Source of the DNA: Clostridia bacterium
GTDB taxonomy: Bacteria; Bacillota; Clostridia; TANB77; CAG-508
Assembly (NCBI GenBank): GCA_016290095.1
Contig: JAEESU010000010.1
Location: 91,286-155,285, forward strand
Direction: 5' to 3'
DNA length: 64,000 nt
A program made the position numbers and the translations under genes. The notes beneath the pieces were generated by a model. That model did not search any database and was not told the DNA's origin. It saw only the letters and a program-made list of their open reading frames with translations. Below are positions 8,761 through 19,067 of the stretch, piece after piece (within the stretch, counting starts at the first letter, position 1; each line of letters begins with the position of its first letter).

Positions 8761-10812
8761 ATGCCAGAAATATTAAGTAAAGATATACAATACATTAAAG
8801 GAGTAGGACCTAATCGTGCTACTCTTTTAAATAAAGTGGGAATTTTTAATTTAAAAGATTTAATTACATATTTTCCAAGAGAACATGAAGATAGAGGAAA
8901 AATAAAGAATATATGTGATTTAGAAGATGGAGAAGAAGCTTTAATTTCAGGATTTCCAACAGGAAGAATTAATGAAGTAAGAATCAGAAAAAATATGCTT
9001 ATTTCTAAACTTACTGTTAGAGATGAAACTGGTACTTGTCAAATTACATGGTATAATCAAAGTTATTTAAAAAAATCAATTAGACAAGATATAAGATATA
9101 AATTTTATGGAAGAGTTACTAAAAAATATGGAAGACCTGAGATAATGTCACCTGTTTTTGAATCTGAAGATGCAAACAAAAATACTGGAAAAATTATTCC
9201 AATTTATCCACTTACTTATCAATTAACTCAAAATACTTTAAGAAAAATTATAGAAGAAGGACTAAAAGAAGTTAATGGACAATTAGAAGAAACTTTGCCA
9301 CAATATTTACTTGATAAATATAATTTTTATGATTATTCAACAGCAATAAATCAAATACATTTCCCATCTGATTTTGATTCATTTAATAAAGCTAAAAAGA
9401 GATTAGTGTTTGAAGAACTTTTTTCAATGCAATTAGCACTTTTAAGTCTAAAAAATAAATATGAGATAAAAAAGCCTGGAATTGAATTTAGTAAAGATGC
9501 AAAAATGTCAGATGTTATATTTAAATTACCATTTAAGCTAACTAAGGCACAATTAAGAGTTTTAGAAGAAATTGATAAAGACATGGAAAGTTCTAAACCA
9601 ATGAACAGACTTTTACAAGGAGATGTTGGATCAGGAAAAACTGTTGTAGCACTTATAGCTGCTTATAAAGCAGTAAAATCTGGGTATCAAGCTACAATTA
9701 TGGCACCAACAGCAATTCTTGCTAGTCAGCATTTAGAGACTTTTCAAGACATATTAAAGAATTCAGGAATAACATGCGAATTATTAATAAGTGGTATATC
9801 CAAAAAGAAAAAAGAAGATATATTAAAAAGATTAGAAAATGGTGAGATAGATATATTAATAGGAACACATGCTATATTAGAAGAAAATGTAAAATTTAAA
9901 AAACTTGGGCTTGTAGTAACAGATGAACAACATAGATTTGGAGTAAGACAAAGAAGTACAGTTGTTCAAAAAGGAAATAATCCAGATGTTTTAGTTATGA
10001 CTGCTACACCAATTCCAAGAACATTAGCTCTAATATTATATGGAGATTTGGATATTTCAATAATAGATGAATTGCCACCAAACAGAAAGAAAATTGAAAC
10101 ATATGCAGTAACAAAAGGAATGGAATTCAGAGTAAATAATTTCATAGCTAAAAATATAGAAGAAGGAAGACAATGTTATATTGTTTGCCCATTAGTAGAA
10201 GAGAACGAAGAAATAGATGCAAAATCTGTTATGGAAATCTATGAAAATTATAAAAATAAAATATTTCCAAACTATCGTGTAGAATATTTGCATGGAAAAA
10301 TGAAACAAAAAGAAAAAGATAGTATTATGGAAGAGTTTAAAAATGGAAATATTGATATATTAGTATCGACAACAGTAATAGAAGTTGGAGTAAATGTTCC
10401 AAATAGTAATATAATGATTATAGAAAATGCAGAAAGGTTTGGTTTAGCACAACTGCATCAATTAAGGGGAAGAGTTGGACGTGGCGAATATCAGTCATAT
10501 TGTATTTTAAAATATCAAGGAAATTCTCAAATTATCAAACAGAGAATGAAAGTTATTTCTAGCACAAATGATGGATTTGTAATTTCAGAAAAAGACTTGG
10601 AATTAAGAGGTTCTGGAGAATTTTTTGGAACAAGACAACATGGTATACCAGAATTTAAAATTGCTAATTTATTTGAAGATATTGGAACTTTAAAAGTAGT
10701 TCAAGAGATTGCAATGGAAATTATTAATGAAGATCCATTATTAGAGAAAAAAGAGAATATAAAATTAAAGAGACTAGTTGATGACAAATTTAAAGACAGA
10801 ATTGATATTTAA
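8761..10812 (+). CDS. recG: ATP-dependent DNA helicase RecG
   Basis: GDVGSGKTVVA, DEQHRFGVRQR, RGRVGRG motifs. Confidence 0.98.
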   Translation: MPEILSKDIQYIKGVGPNRATLLNKVGIFNLKDLITYFPREHEDRGKIKNICDLEDGEEALISGFPTGRINEVRIRKNMLISKLTVRDETGTCQITWYNQSYLKKSIRQDIRYKFYGRVTKKYGRPEIMSPVFESEDANKNTGKIIPIYPLTYQLTQNTLRKIIEEGLKEVNGQLEETLPQYLLDKYNFYDYSTAINQIHFPSDFDSFNKAKKRLVFEELFSMQLALLSLKNKYEIKKPGIEFSKDAKMSDVIFKLPFKLTKAQLRVLEEIDKDMESSKPMNRLLQGDVGSGKTVVALIAAYKAVKSGYQATIMAPTAILASQHLETFQDILKNSGITCELLISGISKKKKEDILKRLENGEIDILIGTHAILEENVKFKKLGLVVTDEQHRFGVRQRSTVVQKGNNPDVLVMTATPIPRTLALILYGDLDISIIDELPPNRKKIETYAVTKGMEFRVNNFIAKNIEEGRQCYIVCPLVEENEEIDAKSVMEIYENYKNKIFPNYRVEYLHGKMKQKEKDSIMEEFKNGNIDILVSTTVIEVGVNVPNSNIMIIENAERFGLAQLHQLRGRVGRGEYQSYCILKYQGNSQIIKQRMKVISSTNDGFVISEKDLELRGSGEFFGTRQHGIPEFKIANLFEDIGTLKVVQEIAMEIINEDPLLEKKENIKLKRLVDDKFKDRIDI

Positions 10813-10877
10813 CGAATTGACAAAACGCAATAAAGATAATAAAATATATACGCATATTTTATAGAAAAAGAGGATGT

Positions 10878-11072
10878 TTGATTGTGAAAATATTTTTAAT
10901 TTTAATTGGAACATTAGCACTTGTTTTTGGTGTTAAATTTATATATGATGCGAGGCCAATTGTAAAAAAGTATTTTAGTTTTGGAGATAAAAATGAAGCA
11001 ACTCTTGGACTAAAAATATTAGGCTTTTTACTAACGATTTTTGGTGGGACTATTTTATATTTTATTTATTAG
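10878..11072 (+). CDS. Small two-TM membrane protein (alternative start GTG 10884)
   Basis: 64-aa ORF with RBS and two hydrophobic segments. Confidence 0.6.
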   Translation: MIVKIFLILIGTLALVFGVKFIYDARPIVKKYFSFGDKNEATLGLKILGFLLTIFGGTILYFIY

Positions 11073-11093
11073 TTTTACTAGAAAGGAAAAAAT

Positions 11094-12740
11094 ATGAAAA
11101 TAACTTATGAGAATGAAGAAATAGAAGTTCAAGACGGAATTGCAATAAAAGATGGGTTAAAAGAACAAATGGAAAAAAGTGGCATTAAAGATATTATTGC
11201 TGCTATTTATAATAATCAAATTGCATCTTTAAATCATCCTATTCATAAAAATGGAAAAATAACATTTATTAATAGAACAAACAAAGATGGTAGATATATT
11301 TATATTAGAGGATTATTATATGTTATGAGCAAGGCTTTTGCAGAAGTATATCCAGAAGCTTTACTAACAGTTAATTATCAATTATCTAATTCTATGTATG
11401 GAACAGTAGATAACATGGAAGTAACTGATGAAGTAATTCAAAATGTAAGGAATAAAATGTTTGAAATTGTGGAAAAGGACTTACCAATTACAAAGGTTGT
11501 AATGACACAAGAAGAAGCAGATGAGTTCTATAAAAAAGAAGAAACTTTTAGAGGAAAATTACAAACATTAGTTGATAAAGATAAAGTTTCACTATATTAC
11601 TGTGAAAACTATTATAATTATTTTTATGGAACAATGCCAATTTCTACAGGATTTGCAAAAGTATTTGATTTTGTGAAATATAAAAATGGATTTTTAGTAA
11701 AATATCCAAGTCTTACAGAACCAGATACACTATCACCAAATGTAAGTCAATCATTAAAAATGGTTTCTGCAATGGAAGAATATGATGAAATAAATAAAAT
11801 ACTAAGAATAAATACAGTTCATAGGTTAAATAGAAAAATAAGAGAACCAAAAGGGCCAAAAGAATTAGTATTAATATCAGAAGCATTGCATGAAAAGAAA
11901 ATCGCAGAAATAGCTAAAAAAATTCAAGAACATGGAAATGTAAGAATGGTACTAATTGCTGGGCCATCATCTTCAGGAAAAACTACGTTTGCAGGAAAAC
12001 TAGGTATGAGTCTAAAAGTAAATGGTATTAAACCAGTTACAATATCAGTAGATAACTACTTTGTAGAGAGAAAAGACAATCCAAAAGATGAGAATGGCAA
12101 TTATGATTTTGAATGTATTGAAGCATTAGATTTAGATCTATTTAACAGACAATTAGTAGATTTATTAGCAGGAAAAGAAGTAAGTTTGCCAACATTTAAT
12201 TTTAATATTGGAGAAAAAGAATATAAAGGAAATACTTTAAAATTACAAGATGATGAAATCCTTGTTATAGAAGGAATTCATTGCATGAATGATAGACTTA
12301 CAAGTTTAATTCCTAAAGAAAATAAGTTTAAAGTATATATTAGTGATTTAACAGTATTAAACATTGACTATTACAACAGAATTTCAACAACAGATACGAG
12401 ATTAATTAGAAGAATTGTAAGAGATCATCAATTTAGAGGATATTCAGCTTTAGATACATTGCAAAGGTGGAATTCAGTTAATAAGGGAGAACAAAAAAAT
12501 ATTTTCCCATTTCAAGAGGACGCTGATTGTATGTTTAATTCATCTATTGTATATGAACTTGCTGTATTAAAACAATATGCTATGCCATTACTAGAAGAAA
12601 TACCAGACACTTATGAAGAATATATGGAAGCAAGAAGATTAATTGCTTTATTAAAATATTTTGAAGATATGGATTCGAGTTTAATCCCTAACAATTCATT
12701 ACTTAGAGAGTTTATTGGTGGAAGTATATTTGAAGAATAG
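11094..12740 (+). CDS. Nucleoside (uridine) kinase family protein with TGS-like N-terminus
   Basis: GPSSSGKTTFAGKL P-loop, uridine kinase/PRK-type C-terminal domain. Confidence 0.88.
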   Translation: MKITYENEEIEVQDGIAIKDGLKEQMEKSGIKDIIAAIYNNQIASLNHPIHKNGKITFINRTNKDGRYIYIRGLLYVMSKAFAEVYPEALLTVNYQLSNSMYGTVDNMEVTDEVIQNVRNKMFEIVEKDLPITKVVMTQEEADEFYKKEETFRGKLQTLVDKDKVSLYYCENYYNYFYGTMPISTGFAKVFDFVKYKNGFLVKYPSLTEPDTLSPNVSQSLKMVSAMEEYDEINKILRINTVHRLNRKIREPKGPKELVLISEALHEKKIAEIAKKIQEHGNVRMVLIAGPSSSGKTTFAGKLGMSLKVNGIKPVTISVDNYFVERKDNPKDENGNYDFECIEALDLDLFNRQLVDLLAGKEVSLPTFNFNIGEKEYKGNTLKLQDDEILVIEGIHCMNDRLTSLIPKENKFKVYISDLTVLNIDYYNRISTTDTRLIRRIVRDHQFRGYSALDTLQRWNSVNKGEQKNIFPFQEDADCMFNSSIVYELAVLKQYAMPLLEEIPDTYEEYMEARRLIALLKYFEDMDSSLIPNNSLLREFIGGSIFEE

Positions 12741-12754
12741 AGGAATTTTTTGTA

Positions 12755-13066
12755 ATGCCTAATTTTACTGTAATAGATGAGGAATTTGTTTGTGAAAATT
12801 GTGGTAGCCAAGTTAAAAAACTTGGCTATTCATGTAGAAATCATTGTCCTGTTTGCTTATATTCAAAACATGTAGATGTTAATCCTGGAGATAGGCAAGA
12901 AAGTTGCCATGGATTATTAAAACCAATAGGACTAGATATCAATAAAAAAGGATATGTTATTATTTTTAAATGTCAAAAATGTGGAAGTATTAGAAGAAAT
13001 GTTGCAGCAGAAGATGACAATATGGATTTAATTATTAAGTTAAGTACAAATAGCATAGATGATTAG
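12755..13066 (+). CDS. RNHCP domain zinc-binding protein
   Basis: CENCG…CRNHCPVCLYSKHVDVNPGDR…CHGLLKPIG…KCQKCG. Confidence 0.92.
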   Translation: MPNFTVIDEEFVCENCGSQVKKLGYSCRNHCPVCLYSKHVDVNPGDRQESCHGLLKPIGLDINKKGYVIIFKCQKCGSIRRNVAAEDDNMDLIIKLSTNSIDD

Positions 13067-13076
13067 AAAGGAAAGT

Positions 13077-13526
13077 ATGAAAAACATTAAAAAGAAAAGA
13101 ATTATATTAATAATTATTATCATTATTTGGGCAGTATTAGTATTTTATTTTTCTAATCAAGGATCAGATGATTCATCTGGATTTAGTTTTTTATTTACAT
13201 CTATCTTTATTAAAAATAAAGAGATGGCAGAAATTGCAGAACCGTATGTTAGAAAAATTGCTCACCTTTGTGAATATATGATAGGAGGAATATTATTTTC
13301 ATTATTATTTTCAACATATGATTGGAAAGACGAAAAAATAATAGCAGTATCAATTTTAGTAGGAGCATGGTATGCAACTTTAGACGAAATTCATCAGTTG
13401 CTAGTGCCTGGAAGAGCAGGAAGATTTGTGGATGTCTATTTAGATACTTTAGGTATTACAATAGGAGTATTACTTGTATTAATAGTAAATAAAATATTAG
13501 AAAAAATAAAAAAGAGGAAGAAGTGA
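13077..13526 (+). CDS. VanZ family membrane protein
   Basis: AVLVFYFSNQ…KIAHLCEYMIGG…ATLDEIHQLLVPGRAGRFVDVYLDTLG; start set by RBS at MKNIKKK. Confidence 0.88.
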   Translation: MKNIKKKRIILIIIIIIWAVLVFYFSNQGSDDSSGFSFLFTSIFIKNKEMAEIAEPYVRKIAHLCEYMIGGILFSLLFSTYDWKDEKIIAVSILVGAWYATLDEIHQLLVPGRAGRFVDVYLDTLGITIGVLLVLIVNKILEKIKKRKK

Positions 13527-13530
13527 TTTT

Positions 13531-15237
13531 ATGTTAGATTTTAAAGAAATAATTGCTGAAAAGATTTCTAAAATAACACAATTAGATATAAATGAATTAA
13601 AAAATTATATAGAAATACCACCTAATAAAGATATGGGTGATTATTCTTTTCCATGTTTTAAACTTGCAAAAACATTGAGAAAAGCACCTCAGATAATAGC
13701 AGAAGAACTAAAATCACAATTAAGTGTCGATGAAAATATAGAAAAAATTGAAATTGTTAATGGGTATCTAAATTTTTACATTAATAGAATTTCAATGACA
13801 AGAAGCGTATTAGAAGAATTTGAAAAGAAACAAGAGTTATTTGGTTCTAATGATTCTGGAGATGGAAAGACAGTATTAGTAGAATTTTCATCTCCTAATA
13901 TAGCAAAACCATTTCATATTGGACATCTAAGAACAACAGTTATTGGAGCTGCATTAAATAATATATATAAATATTTAGGATATAATACGGTTAGATTAAA
14001 CCATTTAGGTGATTATGGAACTCAATTTGGTAAAATGATTGAAGGATATAAAAAATGGGGCAACGAATATAACTTAGATGAAAATCCAATTGAACAACTT
14101 ATGGATATTTATGTAAGAATTAATGAACTATGTAAAGAAGACGAAAATGTATTAGATGCATGTAGAAATAATTTTAAAATGCTAGAAGAGGGAGATTCTT
14201 ATTGTGTAGAGTTGTGGAATAAGTTTAAAGATTTAAGTTTAAAAGAGTTCTGCAAGACTTATGATTTACTTGGAATAGAGTTTGATTCTTTAAATGGAGA
14301 AGCTTTTTACTCTGACAAAATGCAAGAAGTAATAGATATTTTAAATACTCATGGAGTGTTGGTTGAATCAGAAGGTGCAAAAATAGTTGATTTAGAAGAT
14401 AAAAAATTAGGCGTTTGCATGATTGAAAAATCAAATGGCTCTACTACATATGCTACAAGGGATTTGGCTGCTATTCTTTATAGAGCAAGAACATATAATT
14501 TTGATAAATGCCTATATGTAGTGGCTTATGAACAAAATCTTCATTTTAAACAAGTATTTGAAGTTGCAAAAAATTTACCAATTCCGGAAAAATGTAAAAA
14601 TGGTTTAGAACATGTTTCATATGGAATGATAAGGCTATCTACTGGCAAAATGTCTACAAGAGAAGGAACAGTTGTAAAAGTAAATGAACTATTACAAGAG
14701 GCAATTGATAGAGTATTAAAAGTTATAAAAGAAAAAGATCCTAATATGGAAAATAAAGAAGAAGAAGCTAAGAAAATTGGAATTGGAGCGGTAATATATA
14801 ACAATTTATGTAGCACAATTATTAAAGATCAAGTATTTGATTGGGATACAGCATTAAACTTTAATGGAGAAACTGGTCCTTATATTCAATATGTATATGT
14901 AAGAACAAAAAGTGTACTTGAAAAAGCTGGATACCTTCCAAAGTTTGAAGAAGTGAACATTAATATTTTACAAGATGATGCAAGTCAAAGTGTTATAAAT
15001 TCTCTATATAATTTTGAAAGTGTTTTAATGAATGTAGTTCAAAAAAATGATCCTTCATTTTTATCAAGATATTTAATAGAACTTGCTCAAAATTATAGTA
15101 ATTTCTATAATGAGAATAAAATAATAGATGATAATAAAGATATTCAAAATGCAAGAGTATATTTAACTTATGCTACAGGAAAAGTATTAAAAATTGGTGC
15201 AGGACTTCTTGGAATAGAAATGCCAAATAGAATGTAA
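13531..15237 (+). CDS. argS: Arginyl-tRNA synthetase
   Basis: VEFSSPNIAKPFHIGHLRTTVIG, full length. Confidence 0.98.
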   Translation: MLDFKEIIAEKISKITQLDINELKNYIEIPPNKDMGDYSFPCFKLAKTLRKAPQIIAEELKSQLSVDENIEKIEIVNGYLNFYINRISMTRSVLEEFEKKQELFGSNDSGDGKTVLVEFSSPNIAKPFHIGHLRTTVIGAALNNIYKYLGYNTVRLNHLGDYGTQFGKMIEGYKKWGNEYNLDENPIEQLMDIYVRINELCKEDENVLDACRNNFKMLEEGDSYCVELWNKFKDLSLKEFCKTYDLLGIEFDSLNGEAFYSDKMQEVIDILNTHGVLVESEGAKIVDLEDKKLGVCMIEKSNGSTTYATRDLAAILYRARTYNFDKCLYVVAYEQNLHFKQVFEVAKNLPIPEKCKNGLEHVSYGMIRLSTGKMSTREGTVVKVNELLQEAIDRVLKVIKEKDPNMENKEEEAKKIGIGAVIYNNLCSTIIKDQVFDWDTALNFNGETGPYIQYVYVRTKSVLEKAGYLPKFEEVNINILQDDASQSVINSLYNFESVLMNVVQKNDPSFLSRYLIELAQNYSNFYNENKIIDDNKDIQNARVYLTYATGKVLKIGAGLLGIEMPNRM

Positions 15238-15240
15238 TAT

Positions 15241-15274
15241 AAAAAGAATTTAGATATTGTGTCTAAATTCTTTT
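15241..15274 (+). terminator. Rho-independent terminator of argS
   Basis: AAAAGAATTTAGA…TCTAAATTCTTTTT. Confidence 0.85.
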
Positions 15275-15291
15275 TAAGTTATAATAGTTTT

Positions 15292-15392
15292 AGATGTAAT
15301 ATTTTGTATTGGAACTTATTCCACGAATTTTGTTTTAGACCCAATAATATTATTGGTTTATTACATCACGAAGAGGGTGTAAAAGCCCTCTT
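15292..15392 (+). ncRNA. Candidate structured RNA / 5' leader (unclassified)
   Basis: GATGTAAT/ATTACATC closing stem, internal GGAA-CTTA-TTCC and CCAATAATATTATTGG hairpins, then AAGAGGG…CCCTCTT hairpin. Confidence 0.45.
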
Positions 15393-15414
15393 ATAAAATA
15401 TAAAAGGATTTAAT

Positions 15415-16581
15415 ATGGAAGATTTTAGAATTATTAATTATGAAGAAAAATATTTTAATGAAACTATAAAATTTCTAAATGAAGTTGCTGTTAACGAATT
15501 TGGTTTTTATGATTGGAAAAATTATTTTGATACAGGTAGATTTCTACAATTAAATTCAAATAGAGATTATTTTGGAATTGCTTTAAATAATAATAATGAA
15601 GTTATTGCAACAATAGGATTAACTCAAGATTACGAATATAAAACTGCTAAATTACATAGCTTGTATGTTAGAAAAGAATATAGAAAAAATGGAATTGCAT
15701 CGAGTTTATATAGCGCATGCGAAAATTTTGCCAAAGAAAATGATTATGATATTATAATTTTGCATACATATTTGGAATTTACAGAGGCAATAAAGTTTTA
15801 TAAAAAAAGAGGATATAAAATTAATAATGATATAGAAAGCCAAGATGGAATATGGTATTATAAAAATATTAATAGCAATATGGTTTGGAAAGATTATTTT
15901 TTAAATTTAAGAAACAAGTATAGTATGAGAGTGAGTTCTAAAGAACCATTAGTTATTAATTTAGATGGAAAAAATATTACAAAAAGTGGTAAATTTAGTT
16001 TAGTTGATAATACTAATTCTAATAGTTTCTTTGGAATAATGGAAAAAACTGTTCAATATTTTACAAAAAAATATAATTGTATTGCGATTTTTGGTACAGA
16101 TGAAGTTAGTTTTATATTTGAAAAACCGTTATTATTAATAAATGATATTAATGATAAGTCTAATAAAAAGAATGATGAAATAATATCAATGTTTTCACAA
16201 TACTTTTTTGACTATTTTAATACATTAAATCAAATAGAAAAAGTATTTTGGCATGGAGAATGTTTTTCAATTCCTAATGGAAAAATAAATTCATATATAA
16301 AATATAAAGTAAGTTCTATTAAAAATGTTGTAACAACATATTTTTTAAAGAAAAATGGAGTTAAAAATGCAGGGAAAATCAAACTAGAAGAAAAAATAGA
16401 ACAATGTAAGAAATATGATTATTATGAAAGTAATTTAAAAGATATTATAGATGGTGTACTTTATTATAATGGAGATAGAATTGATATTAATGAATTTTTA
16501 AATGGTAATATGGTAGTTATAAGAAAAGAAGAAAATGGAAATACAACAAACGATTATATAGATTTGTCAAGTTGGAATTAG
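15415..16581 (+). CDS. GNAT N-acetyltransferase fused to a tRNAHis guanylyltransferase (Thg1)-like domain
   Basis: N-term GNAT motif A (LHSLYVRKEYRKNGIASSLYSACENFAKE); C-term NLDGKNITKSGKF, IFGTDEVSFIF, GECFSIPNGKINSYIKYKVSSIKN matching Thg1 RxDGRxFH.F, SDEYSFVF, and the region after it. Confidence 0.8.
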   Translation: MEDFRIINYEEKYFNETIKFLNEVAVNEFGFYDWKNYFDTGRFLQLNSNRDYFGIALNNNNEVIATIGLTQDYEYKTAKLHSLYVRKEYRKNGIASSLYSACENFAKENDYDIIILHTYLEFTEAIKFYKKRGYKINNDIESQDGIWYYKNINSNMVWKDYFLNLRNKYSMRVSSKEPLVINLDGKNITKSGKFSLVDNTNSNSFFGIMEKTVQYFTKKYNCIAIFGTDEVSFIFEKPLLLINDINDKSNKKNDEIISMFSQYFFDYFNTLNQIEKVFWHGECFSIPNGKINSYIKYKVSSIKNVVTTYFLKKNGVKNAGKIKLEEKIEQCKKYDYYESNLKDIIDGVLYYNGDRIDINEFLNGNMVVIRKEENGNTTNDYIDLSSWN

Positions 16582-16583
16582 AG

Positions 16584-16612
16584 AAACTCCCAGTTTTAAC
16601 TGGGAGTTTTTT
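16584..16612 (+). terminator. Rho-independent terminator
   Basis: AAACTCCCAGTT ttAACTGGGAGTTTTTT. Confidence 0.9.
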
Positions 16613-16669
16613 GCAACTAATTAACATAAACTGAATATTATATAACAGGATATTTTTAAGGAGAAAATA

Positions 16670-17422
16670 ATGGATGTAATATTTGGTATATTAATGCCTT
16701 TTATTGGAACAGCGCTTGGTTCTGGAATGGTGTTTGTAATGAAAGATAAATTAAATGATAAGAGACAAAAAGTATTACTTGGTTTTGCTTCTGGAGTGAT
16801 GATAGCAGCAGCGATTTGGTCATTGATTTTACCATCCATTGAAATGTCAATTGGAATTTTTTCGTGGCTGCCTGCAACAATTGGATTTATTTTTGGAATA
16901 CTTGGATTAATCATTATAGATCCATTTATAGATAAAATAGAATCAAAATGGAAAAAAAATAAGAATTCTAATATATTAATGCTGATTATAGCAGTAACAA
17001 TACACAATATTCCAGAAGGGATGGCAGTTGGAGTAGCTTTTGCTGGTGCATTAGCAACAAACTCATCGATTACAATGATTCAAGCAATAATTTTAGCTTT
17101 AGGCGTAGCAATACAAAATTTTCCAGAAGGTGCAATTATTTCAATGCCACTAAAGAATGAAGGAATGAGTAAGTTGAAAGCCTTTTTTATTGGAATATTA
17201 TCTGGAATTGTAGAACCGATTTTTGCGATATTTACACTTTTACTAATAACACTTGTAATTCCTTTTTTACCTTATTTTTTATCGTTTGCAGCAGGTGCGA
17301 TGTTTTATGTTGTTATTAATGAATTAATTCCAAAGATTAATAAGAAAGAGAATTATTTGGGTACAGTTGGATTTACTATAGGATTTCTAATTATGATGAT
17401 TTTAGATGTATCATTAGGATAA
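16670..17422 (+). CDS. ZIP family metal transporter
   Basis: HNIPEGMAVGVAFAGAL and NFPEGAIISMPL motifs. Confidence 0.92.
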   Translation: MDVIFGILMPFIGTALGSGMVFVMKDKLNDKRQKVLLGFASGVMIAAAIWSLILPSIEMSIGIFSWLPATIGFIFGILGLIIIDPFIDKIESKWKKNKNSNILMLIIAVTIHNIPEGMAVGVAFAGALATNSSITMIQAIILALGVAIQNFPEGAIISMPLKNEGMSKLKAFFIGILSGIVEPIFAIFTLLLITLVIPFLPYFLSFAAGAMFYVVINELIPKINKKENYLGTVGFTIGFLIMMILDVSLG

Positions 17423-17466
17423 TTTATGGTATAATTGTTTTTATAAAAATAGATTTAATTATGAAG

Positions 17467-17496
17467 TTGACATAAACTTGATTGCTATTGTATAAT
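17467..17496 (+). promoter_or_regulatory. Promoter of tcdA (TTGACA-18-TATAAT)
   Basis: Direct consensus match. Confidence 0.65.
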
Positions 17497-17516
17497 ATCT
17501 CAAGTGGAAAGAGGTA

Positions 17517-18290
17517 ATGAAAGTGGATCAATTTTCAAGAACAGAATTAATAATAGGAAGAGAAGCAATAGAAAAATTAAATAGTTCAAAAGTTGCAGTA
17601 TTTGGAATTGGAGGAGTAGGCTCATTTGTTGTTGAAGGATTGGCAAGAGCAGGAATTGGAAGCTTTATTTTAGTAGATGATGATAAAGTTTGTTTAACAA
17701 ACATTAATAGACAAATAATTGCGACACATAAGACAATTGGAAGACCAAAGGTTGAAGTTGCTAAAGAAAGAATTTTAGATATTAATCCTAATGCAAATGT
17801 GGAAATATATCAAGAGTTTTTTATGCCAGAAAGTAAGGAGATTCTAAATCAATCTATAGATTATATAGTTGATTGTGTTGATACTATAACAGCTAAGATA
17901 GAATTGGTGGTTAGAGCAAACAAACTTAATATTCCTATAATGTCAAGTATGGGAACAGGAAATAAGCTTGATCCTACAAAATTTGAAGTAACAGATATAT
18001 ATAAAACAACAATATGCCCATTAGCAAAAGTTATGAGAAAAGAATTAAGGTCAAGAGGAATACCTAAACTAAAAGTAGTTTATTCTAAAGAAGAACCAAT
18101 TAAATTAAAAGTGAACAATGAAAACAGTTGTAAAACAAATTGTATATGTCCTCCTGGAACTAAGAGAAAGTGTACAGTTAGAAATCAAGTTCCTGGAAGT
18201 ATATCGTTTGTTCCATCTGTAGCTGGTTTGATTATTGCAGGAGAAGTAATTAAAGATATTATTGCAAAAAATACTACACAAAATCAATAA
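17517..18290 (+). CDS. tcdA: tRNA threonylcarbamoyladenosine dehydratase (ThiF/E1-like)
   Basis: FSRTELIIGREAIEKLNSSKVAVFGIGGVGSFVVEGLARAGIG. Confidence 0.92.
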   Translation: MKVDQFSRTELIIGREAIEKLNSSKVAVFGIGGVGSFVVEGLARAGIGSFILVDDDKVCLTNINRQIIATHKTIGRPKVEVAKERILDINPNANVEIYQEFFMPESKEILNQSIDYIVDCVDTITAKIELVVRANKLNIPIMSSMGTGNKLDPTKFEVTDIYKTTICPLAKVMRKELRSRGIPKLKVVYSKEEPIKLKVNNENSCKTNCICPPGTKRKCTVRNQVPGSISFVPSVAGLIIAGEVIKDIIAKNTTQNQ

Positions 18291-18337
18291 AATATGTTAA
18301 AATACTATCGTATTAAATAAAAAGGGGGAATTTATAT

Positions 18338-19063
18338 ATGTCAGGACATAGCAAATGGCATAACATTGCAGCAAAAAAAGGAAAAGCTGATGCAGCAAGA
18401 GGAAAAGTGTTTACAAAATTAGGAAGAGAATTAATGATAGCAGTAAAACAAGGTGGACCTGATCCTGCTGGAAATTCAAAATTGAAAGATGTAATTAGTA
18501 AATGTAAAGCAAACAACATGCCAAATGATACAATAAATAATGCAATAAAAAAAGCATCTGGAGCAGGAAATACAGCTAATTATGAAGAAATTACTTATGA
18601 AGGTTATGGACCAAGTGGTGTTGCTGTAATAGTTAATGCTTCAACAGACAATAAAAATAGAACAGCAGCTGATGTTAGACATGTATTTGATAAAGCAGGT
18701 GGAAATTTAGGAACTAATGGTTGTGTATCTTATATGTTTGAACAAAAAGGTGTTATAGTTATAGAAAAAGAAGAATGCAGTTTAAGTGAAGATGATTTAA
18801 TGATGCTTGCAATAGAAGCAGGTGCTGAAGATTTCTCAGCAGAAGGAGAAGTATATGAAATAACTACTGCTCCATCTGATTTTACAGCTGTAACAGAAGA
18901 ATTAAGCAAGAATAATCTTACTTTCTTGGAAGCAGGAGTTCAAATGGTACCAAGCAATTATATAACTTTAGACGAAAAAGATTCTGAGAAAATGCAAAGA
19001 TTAATTGATAATCTTGAAGATTTAGATGATGTATTAGAAGTATTCCACAATTGGGAGGAATAA
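18338..19063 (+). CDS. YebC/PmpR family protein
   Basis: [31 protein letters not shown] signature. Confidence 0.98.
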   Translation: MSGHSKWHNIAAKKGKADAARGKVFTKLGRELMIAVKQGGPDPAGNSKLKDVISKCKANNMPNDTINNAIKKASGAGNTANYEEITYEGYGPSGVAVIVNASTDNKNRTAADVRHVFDKAGGNLGTNGCVSYMFEQKGVIVIEKEECSLSEDDLMMLAIEAGAEDFSAEGEVYEITTAPSDFTAVTEELSKNNLTFLEAGVQMVPSNYITLDEKDSEKMQRLIDNLEDLDDVLEVFHNWEE

Positions 19064-19067
19064 ATAT

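Noticed and set aside
15292-15370. Degenerate tRNA upstream of the GNAT-Thg1 gene
   Set aside because: An acceptor-like closing stem exists, but no T-arm or D-arm pattern and the palindrome does not fit cloverleaf geometry; kept only as an unclassified RNA.
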